This document shows positions 1 through 9,314 of a stretch of DNA of 64,000 bases, in pieces. The position numbers and the translations under genes are program-made. This DNA comes from Paenibacillus brasilensis (GTDB taxonomy: Bacteria; Bacillota; Bacilli; Paenibacillales; Paenibacillaceae). The DNA lies in the NCBI RefSeq assembly GCF_009363115.1, contig NZ_CP045298.1, positions 5,267,501 to 5,331,500 of the forward strand, given 5' to 3'. Every line of letters starts with the position of its first letter. The stretch's first letter is position 1. The notes beneath the pieces are model-generated. The model did no database searches. It had not been told where the DNA came from and was given only the letters and a program-made list of their open reading frames with translations.

Positions 1-107
1 CCTACCAAACCTACACGTTCCCCCGCAAGTAATCGAAAGGAAACATTTTTAAATAACGCGCGGTCCCCAAAATTGTGGGATACATTTTCTACAGTCAATA
101 AACTCAT
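1..107 (-). CDS. ABC-F family ATP-binding protein, N-terminal fragment
   Basis: The minus strand opens with an ATG at 105-107 and stays open to the window edge, giving about 35 residues. They begin MSLLTVENVSHNFGDR and run up to GERVGLVG, which is the standard start of an ABC ATPase leading into the Walker A loop. The spacing and wording (VSHNFGDRALFKNVSF) fit the ABC-F class of soluble duplicated ATPases that act on ribosomes. A GGAG lies about 13 bases upstream of the start, which is rather far. The rest of the gene, including Walker A itself, is outside the window, so the exact subfamily cannot be named. Confidence 0.75.
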   Translation of the reverse strand, partial: MSLLTVENVSHNFGDRALFKNVSFRLLAGERVGLV

Positions 108-261
108 ACGCTGTTTTTGGCTCCTTATTGTCATCGGCGATGCCGACTGTTGTTATTTCATATATCATTGTTTTCTTTCAAAGCCTTATTGTAGCACATT
201 CAGCAACCTTATCGGAATATTGAAAACAGCTAATTTTAATGTTTTTATGCAGGCTTGCCTA

Positions 262-295
262 TAAAAAAAGAAAAACCACTCGTCAGAGTGATTAT
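262..295 (-). terminator. Terminator of the Tad-like operon
   Basis: On the minus strand CACTC-TGA-CGAGTG forms a short hairpin followed by a long T-rich run. It overlaps the last codons of the final operon gene and ends the operon that starts near 10.8 kb. Bases 108-261 upstream hold no convincing gene. Confidence 0.6.
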
Positions 296-1281
296 TGTAA
301 GCCGTTATTACATTTAAACTCGAAGTACCCCGCAGCAGCCGCAGATTTTTCATCTGAAAAACGTTCTCTCGCTTGAAAGGGTGCTGGACAGGAATCTCTG
401 TAAAAATATTTCATTCCGGTATCCGGTTCTAGGCCACCAATTATAGCTTGCCTTCTCACGACTCTTCCACCACCAAACCCATAGTTATTGTAAAACCTGT
501 CACCAACCGGAATGCCTTGGATAAACGCCATTAGCCCCACATCATCTACCGTGTTATACCACTCTTCTTGCGGAATAGTCGGCAGTGTAAACCTATAGGC
601 TACGCCGTTGCGTGCTGCCTTTTGATTATGGAGATTAATCAGGCGAGCCAGGTCCTCCTGAACACTATGAACGATGGTGGAACGTCGTATTTGCTCAAAA
701 GTTTCGGGATTATTTAGCAACGAAATACCAGTTTGACCCTGAAGCTCCTTTTGAAAACCCTCCACCCATCTGTGATTCTGGGCATCATATGCGTGCACAT
801 AATTATCCAAGGTGAATCCCACACTATTACCTACTGAATCGGCATATGCAAAAGGCTTTTTTTCACTCCATTTGGAACCTATAGCAGTTTGTCCATCCCC
901 ATCTATGTAAGTTTCTGAGGCAAACGTATAATAACCGTCATAATCCAGAATCACAATAACAGGTATGTAGTCCAGTAATGCGCGTTGTGCTACTGTATCC
1001 CCATCAATACCTACATTAAGAAAAAGGGTATGCAGGAACGTGCTTAGCGCTTCTTCTTTATCGACACGAAAAAACTTGTCCGATCCATACCCGGCCTCCC
1101 GTTCCTGACGCTCGTTCTGGGAAAGCACGGCACCTGCATCCTGAACTGCGGTATGGAGAGCCGATGTGTATTTCATTTCCAATCGCTGCACTTCACGCTG
1201 ATTTTGTACCCGCAAGTCACCGATTACACCAAAGGGCAAAAACAGCAGAATAAATATAACTGCAAAATCAGTAATCTTCAT
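292..1281 (-). CDS. Tad-like operon exported protein, last gene
   Basis: A 329-residue protein with one N-terminal hydrophobic segment (residues about 5-20, FAVIFILLFLPFGVI) followed by a hydrophilic extracytoplasmic part. A GGAGG lies 11 bases before the ATG, which overlaps the end of the preceding gene by 14 bases, so translation is probably coupled. I do not recognise a named domain. Its place at the end of a Tad-like pilus/secretion operon suggests a surface or minor-pilin-like component. The part after residue 25 contains no further membrane segment. Confidence 0.75.
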   Translation of the reverse strand: MKITDFAVIFILLFLPFGVIGDLRVQNQREVQRLEMKYTSALHTAVQDAGAVLSQNERQEREAGYGSDKFFRVDKEEALSTFLHTLFLNVGIDGDTVAQRALLDYIPVIVILDYDGYYTFASETYIDGDGQTAIGSKWSEKKPFAYADSVGNSVGFTLDNYVHAYDAQNHRWVEGFQKELQGQTGISLLNNPETFEQIRRSTIVHSVQEDLARLINLHNQKAARNGVAYRFTLPTIPQEEWYNTVDDVGLMAFIQGIPVGDRFYNNYGFGGGRVVRRQAIIGGLEPDTGMKYFYRDSCPAPFQARERFSDEKSAAAAGYFEFKCNNGLQ

Positions 1282-1822
1282 TCAAAACCATGCCTCCGTA
1301 TGATGCTGTAACTGCTGGCTTTCCGCTATCGGCCCCGCCAAGAAGCCATGATTTGTACAAATCCGCAGGAGTCCGATTCGTGTTATGTACCCGCACTGTA
1401 AAATAATCTCCGGCCATCAAAGTATATCGACGTGTCTGATCAGACTTTGACTGCTGGTTGTCAGGAAAAAGGACAGGCAAGATTTGCGCATTGTAGTACC
1501 CATCATATACCGTTTCATAATTGCCCAGAAAACTGTCCGGCTTCGAGGCATCTGCATATTCCGGTACATATTTTTTGTGCGTATGCTCCAAGTCAACCTC
1601 GTACTGATTGCCTGTAAGCTCCAGTTCACGCATAAAATCGTTATACATCGTCGGTGTAATGTAGCCCTTGGTCCTTACCATATCAACAAAACGTACGGTT
1701 GAGTGATACACATTTAACCCCGATATATCATCCTGCCGTTCAGCGGCTTGAACTGCGGGTACGATGTACAAAAGCAATACAGCGAGCAGGGCCCCCAACA
1801 GCTTGGATATTGATTGAACCAC
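1268..1822 (-). CDS. Exported protein of the Tad-like operon
   Basis: About 184 residues from a GTG at 1820-1822, chosen because GGAGGAGG lies immediately upstream at good spacing. A longer frame to 1846 would place the ribosome site inside the gene. The N-terminus is a clear signal sequence or anchor (LLGALLAVLLLYIVPAVQA) followed by AERQ. The start overlaps the stop of the upstream gene, as elsewhere in the operon. No known domain was recognised; the role is inferred from context as an exported pilus-associated protein. Confidence 0.72.
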   Translation of the reverse strand: MVQSISKLLGALLAVLLLYIVPAVQAAERQDDISGLNVYHSTVRFVDMVRTKGYITPTMYNDFMRELELTGNQYEVDLEHTHKKYVPEYADASKPDSFLGNYETVYDGYYNAQILPVLFPDNQQSKSDQTRRYTLMAGDYFTVRVHNTNRTPADLYKSWLLGGADSGKPAVTASYGGMVLNEDY

Positions 1823-1823
1823 T

Positions 1824-2219
1824 TCAGTCCTCCTCCAATTTCTCAAAACGTACAGATATTATCTCTCCGCGTTGATTACGTTGTGGGTACATGGAATACA
1901 AAGAGAAAGCATTCAAGGCCGATACACCAGGCTCAAATGGTTCGGAATATTCATCGTACTCCGTTCCGTCGACTTGAACCGATATTCCATCCTGTAAGTT
2001 CATGCGAATTGCCTGAATGACCTGAGTCCCTTTAATCCGTTCCGGTATGTCCACCTCCGCATTCCGGGATATCCGTCCCTCGGAATGCTCCTCCTGTTGC
2101 GATCTTAATTCCAATGTGGTACTCATCTGACTGGACAAGTCTGCTGCTGTTATACATGCGGTTATAAACAAAATAGTTGACACACCGAGCCGCAGCATGC
2201 TTGAAGCGTGATCAGACAT
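1824..2219 (-). CDS. Pilin-like small exported protein
   Basis: 131 residues with one hydrophobic N-terminal helix (about residues 10-26, LGVSTILFITACITAAD) and a polar tail. An AGGAG lies before the ATG. Size and topology match the small TadE/pseudopilin-like proteins usual in this position of Tad operons, but no cleavage motif can be confirmed. It is followed with a slight overlap by the next exported protein. Confidence 0.7.
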   Translation of the reverse strand: MSDHASSMLRLGVSTILFITACITAADLSSQMSTTLELRSQQEEHSEGRISRNAEVDIPERIKGTQVIQAIRMNLQDGISVQVDGTEYDEYSEPFEPGVSALNAFSLYSMYPQRNQRGEIISVRFEKLEED

Positions 2220-2258
2220 ATGCCCATCTCCTAATCGTTATGATCTTTACTTTTGTGC

Positions 2259-2738
2259 TCAGGACTGGGTAAACAGCAACCCACGTACAACATTCGATTT
2301 GTCTTTGACAATTTCAGCCTTGAATTTACCGCTTGGATTCACGTATTCGTTTTCTTTCTCATTCAGCGTATTCGCTATTTTCCCTGTCTTTTCACTTCCA
2401 CCGTTCACTGCACCATACTGTTCACTGTCCATGCTAATGTTCAAAGCATTACCGTACCACTGGCCTGCCATATTTTTGCCGGTTTTAATCTGAATACCGA
2501 ATTGGTCTTTCCCCTGAAACTTGCGTAGCGCATTGGTTACCTGAGACCCGCTAATCGTTGTACCGTCATATACTGTAAATGAGGCTTGAGACAATTCGGT
2601 CTGAATATCAGCAAAATTATTTTGTGCCGTTTTGGTGGCCTCCTGTGCTGAAATAAACAGAATGACTACAATGGTAATGAGGGCGATGGTCAAAAATATA
2701 CCGGCGGCTACCTTTAAAGCAGTTGATGCGTTATTCAT
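2259..2738 (-). CDS. Pilin-like protein of the Tad-like operon
   Basis: 159 residues with an N-terminal helix (residues about 10-31, VAAGIFLTIALITIVVILF) preceded by a short polar leader, the layout of class IV pilins and archaellin-like subunits. AAGGAGAG precedes the ATG. The polar C-terminal region repeats the phrase SGSQVTNALRKFQ, which resembles the TQVIQAIRMN of the neighbouring 131-residue protein (positions 1824-2219). The two may therefore be distant paralogues and subunits of the same fibre. No peptidase gene was seen in the window. Confidence 0.72.
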   Translation of the reverse strand: MNNASTALKVAAGIFLTIALITIVVILFISAQEATKTAQNNFADIQTELSQASFTVYDGTTISGSQVTNALRKFQGKDQFGIQIKTGKNMAGQWYGNALNISMDSEQYGAVNGGSEKTGKIANTLNEKENEYVNPSGKFKAEIVKDKSNVVRGLLFTQS

Positions 2739-2789
2739 TATTCTTCTCTCCTTAGCTTGTTAAATCGTATTAGCCATAATAGAACTTAC

Positions 2790-4874
2790 TTACTGAATTT
2801 TTTGTATTTGCTCATAATAGCTATCCATTTGAACAAAGCTCATGCCGATCAATGGAATCACCAAATATAAAAAGATAAGACCGTATATTGGAGCAAAACC
2901 AATCATCCTACCCCAGATGGCCTTGCTGTCTATCATTTTTTCATACTCCTGCTTTCTTTGTTCAAAATAGTAGGACATATGGGAATCCAAATCGTCAAAG
3001 GCTTCACGAATCGTAATTTTGCCCAAAGACAAATGGAGCTTGTCCACTAGACGTTGAAATTCCGGCAAAGGCGCTTCTTCTTTCAACAATTCGAGAGCTG
3101 CCTCGGGTCCGTGTTCATAATGGAGCAAGCATTTTTGCAGTGGTCTCTTGAAAATAACCGAAAAGCGATTCAACCACTCCAATATTTCCTCGACAGACAT
3201 TCGTTCCATGGCCCGCAAAATAGAAATGACCGTTTGAAACTGATACACCTCATGCCTCATATCCAAACGCCGCATTTTTCGCTGCACATATAACAGAAGC
3301 ATCGGCATTTGGTAGGCTACATATCCAGCAACCAAACTGATCAGCACTTCCCACCATTTGATGTATTCCTCGTTCCACGCTTCCAGCTTTTGGAGGATAC
3401 GACGAGTATTTTTAGATAGCTGATCCGCACTAGCTATGCCAACAGTATCACGCTCGAGGGCTGCATACGTCTGCGCATATGTGCTTCCCGCCCTCATATT
3501 CAGTGCATGCATGACTTTGCGGTCAACCTCACTCTGCTTTAAAGCTTCTTTTTCCTCTGTGGGCTTTAAACGTCCGAACATTTGACCTGATTGGGCAGGA
3601 GCGTAAAGAATATGTGTTTTCTCGGCTTCATGTAAAACAAATACCGTGCTGATGCTGAGCACCAATCCTGTAATAAAAAGAATAATCCTCCGTACGTACA
3701 GCCATTCCAGTTTTATCTCCGCACCACTCTCCTTTAGCAGGCGGATTATCTGGAAATAAGAGGATACCTGCTGCCGCGGAATTAAAGTATCTACCACATG
3801 ATGAATGATAGGAAAACGATATAGCTTTTGCTCCCAGATATAACGGCCCCTACCCGCACGATAACCTGTTTCGTTGGTCTGTTGCAGCTTTTGTAACAGA
3901 AAGTAAGATACGATAATTACAATATAGACGGTCAATTTTGTAATATATCCCAATTTTCCTTGGTAAAAATTATCCATGGATGGAAAGCTGGATCTCGCCC
4001 ATTTTTCGATCGGCATCGTAAAAAAAACGGGGGCCAGTGCGATCACGTTCAAACTTTTGAGCAAATAATCCAGTTTATTTCTCCGTAGCAGCTCCAGTTG
4101 GATTTCGCGCGCAAGACTGCCAAGTCCCTTCAAATAGATGGAGCCACCCTCCTCAATCCGGTCACCAAACTCCATCACCATATATGAGATACCAGCAAAG
4201 GCTTTTAAAAATCGGTTAGGAGCAGACTCATAGTATCTTTCCAGTGCTTCATGCGGATCAACATCTGTCAGCGCTTCATGAATGAGTCGTGCGTGTCTTC
4301 CAGCCTCAGCTCCCGTCAAATCGGTCGCTTCAGAAATGGCCTCCTCTACCATGCCATGCTGATGATAATGGTGGCGTACATTGGCGAACAATTCGATCAT
4401 CTGTGCAAGCAGCCTTTTTTCCATCCGGCTAATTGTCACATCTAAAATGAGGCTATTGATTACCACTCCACATAGAAGCGCCAATACAGCAAACTCTAAT
4501 CCGGGTTTCATCATCAGCAGCACAATGCCGCTGCAAATAAAAGTCCCCCAGATGAGCAGCGTCATCTTGATTGTCTGTAGGCGTAGCTTGTATTCATCGT
4601 AGGCATGCAAACTGGATAGCCTCTTACGTATACCTCTGAGGTATTCGGATATGATTGGCACTCCCATGCCCAGCGTGTATAGCTTGTGCAATAAGGCTTG
4701 TATCTCCCGTTGCAGTAACGCTTTTCCCTTCCGTCCTTCCCGCACAGAATAAACTCGTCCACTGCGGATTGCATGAGTATTGCGTTTGTGCAGCCACCAC
4801 AAAGCTATATATAGAATTACAAAGCCCCCGCCAGAAATGATTAAAATCCACAATAACATCACTTTAAGACTCAT
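2790..4874 (-). CDS. Fused TadB-TadC inner membrane platform protein
   Basis: About 694 residues from the ATG at 4872-4874 (MSLKVMLLW), which overlaps the end of the ATPase gene by 11 bases. A start further upstream would lie deep inside that gene. The protein carries two GspF-like halves: an N-terminal half with membrane helices near residues 10-30, 105-145 and 285-330, and a second half with helices near 390-410, 520-540 and at the C-terminus (PIYGLIFLYLVIPLIGM). In other Tad systems TadB and TadC are separate proteins that form the membrane platform for the ATPase; here they appear as one chain. Confidence 0.8.
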   Translation of the reverse strand: MSLKVMLLWILIISGGGFVILYIALWWLHKRNTHAIRSGRVYSVREGRKGKALLQREIQALLHKLYTLGMGVPIISEYLRGIRKRLSSLHAYDEYKLRLQTIKMTLLIWGTFICSGIVLLMMKPGLEFAVLALLCGVVINSLILDVTISRMEKRLLAQMIELFANVRHHYHQHGMVEEAISEATDLTGAEAGRHARLIHEALTDVDPHEALERYYESAPNRFLKAFAGISYMVMEFGDRIEEGGSIYLKGLGSLAREIQLELLRRNKLDYLLKSLNVIALAPVFFTMPIEKWARSSFPSMDNFYQGKLGYITKLTVYIVIIVSYFLLQKLQQTNETGYRAGRGRYIWEQKLYRFPIIHHVVDTLIPRQQVSSYFQIIRLLKESGAEIKLEWLYVRRIILFITGLVLSISTVFVLHEAEKTHILYAPAQSGQMFGRLKPTEEKEALKQSEVDRKVMHALNMRAGSTYAQTYAALERDTVGIASADQLSKNTRRILQKLEAWNEEYIKWWEVLISLVAGYVAYQMPMLLLYVQRKMRRLDMRHEVYQFQTVISILRAMERMSVEEILEWLNRFSVIFKRPLQKCLLHYEHGPEAALELLKEEAPLPEFQRLVDKLHLSLGKITIREAFDDLDSHMSYYFEQRKQEYEKMIDSKAIWGRMIGFAPIYGLIFLYLVIPLIGMSFVQMDSYYEQIQKIQ

Positions 4875-6699
4875 AGTCTCCCTCCCAATAACGGGCCAAA
4901 AAACTGCGGAAACCACTGGCATCCTTGGCATTCATCTGCTCACACATCTCCTTTGCGCTTTTGGCGGTTATCGGTTCCACCGGTATATAACACCCATTCC
5001 GGTATTCCATAACATGCCGATAGCTATAATTCGCCAAAGTATTCGTGCCAGCATCTATATGATCCGGGTTATGCGGCACACATTCTGTAATCCGTTCAAT
5101 ATAGCGTCGCCCTTCCGCATCACGCTTGAGATGCACATCAAAATTAATGACATGAACTACCTGTTCCTCAGCGATGCCTTCATGCTGAAATACTCCAGTT
5201 TTGAGCAATGAATTACGGAGTGAGAATACAAGATCACGAAATGTTTTGGCATGATGAGTAAAAATGGTGAACAGACTTGCAACCTGCGACATCTGGATCA
5301 TCCAAGCGGCGACTTCATCACTCGCTACTTCGCCAAGAATATTGACGGTTCCATCCGTCTTTTTCTGCAAATCAAGCCCTTGTTGCCCTGAAATATGATC
5401 CGTTTCCCGAAAGGTAAGAATGTTACGTCGACTGTAGATGCTACGCAAATGCAACTCAAAGGCCATTTCCTGTACACGAAGCGTATACGAAGCATAGATA
5501 TGCTTAACCATCGCCATCAATAGCGTCGTCTTACCAGAACCCTGTGCACCTGTAATTGCAGTAATCCGGCTGCCTTTCATTAAATAAGAAAGGAGCTGGA
5601 TCGGAAAATCAGCATTTTCACCTTTAATTAACTGCTCCAGCGAAGCACTTTGAATATCAAATTTCCGGACAAAGAAAGCCCACGATTCGGAAAAAGGAGG
5701 TCTGACTACCACTACTCGTGACCCGTCCTTCATTTCGTTTACCTTATAACCATTGGCTTCGGAAAGCTGTCCCGGGTAATTGTATTTGTAAATATTTTGG
5801 CACACTCTTTTAAGCTCACGTTCTGAACCAAAGGAAAGAAATGGAAGATGAATCGTTTTTCCTTTATAAAAAATCCACACGCTCTCATAACCATTTGCAG
5901 TAGGTTCAGACACTTGCTCTAATGTATACCGATCCGAAGGCCAGTCCGCCGATGGAGGATTCCCTCCTTGCGGCATACCACTAACGCCCCCACTTACACC
6001 GTCAATCCGCTGATCGCGTATATCATCAATGACGGAAAAGCCTTTGTAATGCTGATAAATCCGCTGCACAATAATATCCACCTTCTCCAGAAACGAAAGG
6101 GGGCGGTGCTCACATTCATAGACATAACGGATATCCTCTTCCGTGACGAGATAGCTCCCATCCTCTTCATGTGACTGTGAATATCTCATTTCGGCCAAGT
6201 CATAAGTATCCAGTAAACGCGATAGGGCATCAGCACCATACTTTTGCTGGTATTGGTAAAATACAATTTCGAATTGATCCTGTATATTTAACAATTCAGG
6301 CCTGGAAAATGGCATGACGGAATCTACGATTTTCTCGTTTATGCCATAGCCATTAATCAGCAGCTCAACCATCAGATTTTTAACAAAACGTTTATCACCA
6401 CTACTGCCATTGGCACAGTCTTTTAGTGCCCTGCGCAGCTCCGCTCTTTGATGGATACGTCTTCTATATTCCTCCTCATGCAACCCGGCATCCGCCATTT
6501 GACTATGGCTTAGTTCATGAAGCGCATTTTTGATATACTCCATCAGAGTCTCCAATGTAGCCTCTTCATTCTCTTTACCGTCTCGTGAGATTGAATGACG
6601 GGAGTGAATATTTCCTCGATATTTAACGATAATCAGTACGATACCCAGTAGTACAATACAAGTAAGTATTATTCCATTGATCAATTGAGCGTACAGCAT
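4864..6699 (-). CDS. TadA/CpaF-family secretion ATPase
   Basis: 611 residues from an ATG at 6697-6699 with AAGGGG upstream; the start overlaps the preceding stop. One membrane helix lies at residues 5-25, which is unusual for a TadA protein and would anchor it. Walker A is GAQGSGKTTLL near residue 385, followed by the Asp/His-box region typical of type II/IV secretion ATPases (EMAFELHLRS, REGTDHISGQ-like, LGEVASDEVAAW). It powers pilus assembly by hexameric ATP hydrolysis. The N-terminal 200 residues are long compared with the family. Confidence 0.85.
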   Translation of the reverse strand: MLYAQLINGIILTCIVLLGIVLIIVKYRGNIHSRHSISRDGKENEEATLETLMEYIKNALHELSHSQMADAGLHEEEYRRRIHQRAELRRALKDCANGSSGDKRFVKNLMVELLINGYGINEKIVDSVMPFSRPELLNIQDQFEIVFYQYQQKYGADALSRLLDTYDLAEMRYSQSHEEDGSYLVTEEDIRYVYECEHRPLSFLEKVDIIVQRIYQHYKGFSVIDDIRDQRIDGVSGGVSGMPQGGNPPSADWPSDRYTLEQVSEPTANGYESVWIFYKGKTIHLPFLSFGSERELKRVCQNIYKYNYPGQLSEANGYKVNEMKDGSRVVVVRPPFSESWAFFVRKFDIQSASLEQLIKGENADFPIQLLSYLMKGSRITAITGAQGSGKTTLLMAMVKHIYASYTLRVQEMAFELHLRSIYSRRNILTFRETDHISGQQGLDLQKKTDGTVNILGEVASDEVAAWMIQMSQVASLFTIFTHHAKTFRDLVFSLRNSLLKTGVFQHEGIAEEQVVHVINFDVHLKRDAEGRRYIERITECVPHNPDHIDAGTNTLANYSYRHVMEYRNGCYIPVEPITAKSAKEMCEQMNAKDASGFRSFLARYWEGDYES

Positions 6700-7556
6700 C
6701 AAGCGCCCCTTTCTAAAGCCTTGAGCCGAAGATCGGATTCTGCCGCCTCCAGAATAGCTTTACTGATTTGCCGTATGCTCTGCTCCCATTCGATAGGCGT
6801 AAAAAGCTTGCGATGCGGCTCCTTCCCGCTTCGTACACCACGCTGCACATGTCCTACTACATCCCTGCGGTTCCACGCGTCCATAAATTCGGTACTATAA
6901 GGGACCGCATGTAGTGCCCCCTTGTACCCATATCTCCTGCGGATATTCGCTACATTTGCTTGAGAATACACATCATATCTCCCAAGCACCAGCATTAACG
7001 GCAATGTCGGGTAAGTGGATAACGGAGACACAGATTCAAAAAAAGCATCCAGCTCTCGCATATTCTGAGTCAGCGAAAGAACAGCCAGCTTGGCTCGCGT
7101 ACATGCTTCATGCTGTACAGATCCCCACCCTGCTCCACTTCCTGCATCAACCAGCGTCAAATCATAATATTGATCCGCCGTGTCCAAGACTGTCCGTACA
7201 AGTCCCTGAGATAACAGTGGTGGAGCAACTCCAAAGCTGGAGGTTCCCTCAAGCACATCCAGAGTCTGTTCCAGAACAGGTGTCGTATAGTTGCAAATAT
7301 TTTCTCTAGACAATGTTCCTCGCAAAACTAACCGTTCGACAGCATCCCAACCCCCTTCCTGAAGCCGCAAACTTGGATCATCCATACGATGATCCTGTAT
7401 AGGGAATCCTGTTTCAATTCCCGTATGTCTCCGCCCTAGATGGGTCAATAGTAATCTTCCTCTATATAGATTGCCTATAGTAACTGCTATAGCTGCCGCC
7501 AATGAGCTACTTCCACTCGCTCCTTTAATAGGACTCCAAAACAAAACGGTGCTCAT
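6699..7556 (-). CDS. CpaE/TadZ-like protein with altered P-loop
   Basis: 285 residues starting at MSTVLFW (ATG 7554-7556), whose start overlaps the previous stop as ATGA. The fold signature of a MinD/ParA protein is visible: an N-terminal loop SPIKGASGSSSLAAAIA, then LLLTHLGRRHTG, then YDLTLVDAGSGAGWG as a Walker B strand. The signature lysine (KGASG) is present but the P-loop lysine is replaced by serine. TadZ/CpaE proteins localise the Tad machine to a site in the cell. ATP hydrolysis is doubtful from the sequence. Confidence 0.75.
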   Translation of the reverse strand: MSTVLFWSPIKGASGSSSLAAAIAVTIGNLYRGRLLLTHLGRRHTGIETGFPIQDHRMDDPSLRLQEGGWDAVERLVLRGTLSRENICNYTTPVLEQTLDVLEGTSSFGVAPPLLSQGLVRTVLDTADQYYDLTLVDAGSGAGWGSVQHEACTRAKLAVLSLTQNMRELDAFFESVSPLSTYPTLPLMLVLGRYDVYSQANVANIRRRYGYKGALHAVPYSTEFMDAWNRRDVVGHVQRGVRSGKEPHRKLFTPIEWEQSIRQISKAILEAAESDLRLKALERGA

Positions 7557-8266
7557 GCTCTCCTCCTTTCCGCACGCTTTAGCGCACGTTGGCTCTCTTT
7601 CAATTCCCAGCCCATCCAGTCTCCAATGCAACGGCACAATTCTTTCTTATACATTCTGGATAGTGGTTTTAGTTGAAGCTGCTGCTTATGCTCATTTTCC
7701 AATTTTAGGGCAAGATTTCCCTCATCCCATGGCAATACATATGGTTCTTGCTGCCAAGAGGCAGGAAAGCCGTTCATGTATTCCCACAAATACGGCTCCT
7801 CTACACCACAATCCACGGCTTGTAAAAATAATTTGTCAAATGCAAGATCTTTGGGGAATTCAGGTTGACCGAACAAATGCTCGAGCCACATCCGTCCGTT
7901 ATGCATCTGCATTCGGCTATAATCACTGACCCAAATCCGCCGTTCCGCCCTTTTCCAAACAGATATTGGGCAAAAATCCGCTGACTCTACATCCAAAATA
8001 ACAATGTCATAAGCATGCTCTGTCTTTTGATCAGCCATCATACCGATGCTCAAATCTTCCCATGCTGTATAGCCAGTCGCCACATCCAAACCACTAAACT
8101 GTGTAATGGGTAGTGGTTTGTCAAGCAGCCCTATGCTATACCGATACTGTCCCCGCAGTGTAGCATCCACAAGAAGTACCTGTTGGCCGGAGGCTGCTAA
8201 TATGCTGCTGATGTATAACAAGGTGTCGCTTTTGTCACAAAGTCCGGCAAATATCCAAGTTTTCAT
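7553..8266 (-). CDS. Degenerate ParA/CpaE-like protein
   Basis: 237 residues. The N-terminal strand-loop-helix FAGLCDKSDTLLYISSILA followed by GQQVLLVDATLRG has the layout of a ParA/MinD ATPase, but the loop lacks the glycine-rich lysine motif. YDIVILDVES is the matching Walker B-like strand. The tail is basic (RALKRAERRRA). AAGGAACGG precedes the ATG. It lies between the CpaB-like gene and the next CpaE-like gene, so a structural or scaffolding part in positioning the Tad machine is the best guess. Confidence 0.65.
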   Translation of the reverse strand: MKTWIFAGLCDKSDTLLYISSILAASGQQVLLVDATLRGQYRYSIGLLDKPLPITQFSGLDVATGYTAWEDLSIGMMADQKTEHAYDIVILDVESADFCPISVWKRAERRIWVSDYSRMQMHNGRMWLEHLFGQPEFPKDLAFDKLFLQAVDCGVEEPYLWEYMNGFPASWQQEPYVLPWDEGNLALKLENEHKQQLQLKPLSRMYKKELCRCIGDWMGWELKESQRALKRAERRRA

Positions 8267-8288
8267 ACTTCCGTTCCTTTTCTTTTAT

Positions 8289-9275
8289 TTATTTGACATA
8301 CGGATCAGAGCTTCCGCCCTGCGTCAAAATTTCTGTCTGTTCTTCGTGATCCTGCCTGCCCTCATATCCATTCCCTATACCCTCACTCCCACCAGATGCA
8401 TCCTCTATAGTCGTATCCGTATGCTGAGCTGCAATTTCCTCACTCAGACTTCTTTCTACGGGTGTTGAAATTACATTGTTTGATGAATGAATTGCATGTT
8501 CAAGAGAATCCCGCAGCTGCTTGGACAGCTTTTGTTCTGCTACCTGTATCAAATTCGGATCACTATTCATTAATGCTAACACTTGAGCATTAGGCGGATA
8601 AGTCGGGATCGCCTTCGGCTGAAATTGGGGATCGACATATGTCAGCGCATAGATGGATGCTTTATGCAGATAGGCATCAACAATTGCGCTTGAAAACGAT
8701 AGTATTTCCTGCTCATTCATAGTTACCCAGACGACGGGACCTTCCAGCCTGGAAATTTTCTTTTTGGATAATAGAATGTAATCCTGACCCGTTGGAAATT
8801 GAATACGGATATCCACTTCGTCCCCCTGCTTCAGGCTGTTGGGCAATACCACTACCTTTAACTCACGATTTCGTAAATCTTTAGGTGTAGGCTCATCAAC
8901 AGTCATCATAGCTAACGTAAGTACAGACCCTTTTTTCAGTTCAATTTTGGCTGTGGTCCCAGAAGCTTTATTTTTATCTGCCACCAAATTTGCTGGAGCC
9001 TGAGATCCAGGGACCGTAACTGCCTTTAAATCATTAGATATAATCTGTTCACCTGGAGATATGTCACGAATAACAGCCCAGCCTTTTTTCGCGGTGCGTT
9101 GCTCTTGTTCGTACACTTTCCATTTTAGTTCTGCATCTACTTCGGCCTGTTTCCTGACCTCATTCAATTGATGGGTGTTAACCATAAGGTAGCCCGCAAA
9201 AATAATGCCAACGATACCCGCGCCAATACAACCGGCGTATAGCTTTTGCTTACTGCTTTTTCTTAGCTTGGACAC
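8289..9275 (-). CDS. CpaB/RcpC-like SAF-domain protein
   Basis: 328 residues from a GTG with GGGGAG seven bases upstream. There is one N-terminal helix (residues 13-32), then a SAF-type stretch (WAVIRDISPGEQIISNDLKAV) and a second beta-rich part (LPNSLKQGDEVDIRIQFP), as in CpaB/RcpC proteins that stabilise the secretin or pilus channel in diderms. The C-terminal 70 residues are low-complexity and acidic. In this single-membrane organism it would act in the wall space on the outer face of the membrane. Confidence 0.78.
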   Translation of the reverse strand: MSKLRKSSKQKLYAGCIGAGIVGIIFAGYLMVNTHQLNEVRKQAEVDAELKWKVYEQEQRTAKKGWAVIRDISPGEQIISNDLKAVTVPGSQAPANLVADKNKASGTTAKIELKKGSVLTLAMMTVDEPTPKDLRNRELKVVVLPNSLKQGDEVDIRIQFPTGQDYILLSKKKISRLEGPVVWVTMNEQEILSFSSAIVDAYLHKASIYALTYVDPQFQPKAIPTYPPNAQVLALMNSDPNLIQVAEQKLSKQLRDSLEHAIHSSNNVISTPVERSLSEEIAAQHTDTTIEDASGGSEGIGNGYEGRQDHEEQTEILTQGGSSDPYVK

Positions 9276-9314
9276 ACAGCTTCTCCCCTGCCTTTTTTGA
9301 TATATATCTTTAAT

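Noticed and set aside
73..264. 63-codon plus-strand frame at the left edge
   Set aside because: It lies opposite the ABC-F gene start and has no ribosome site.
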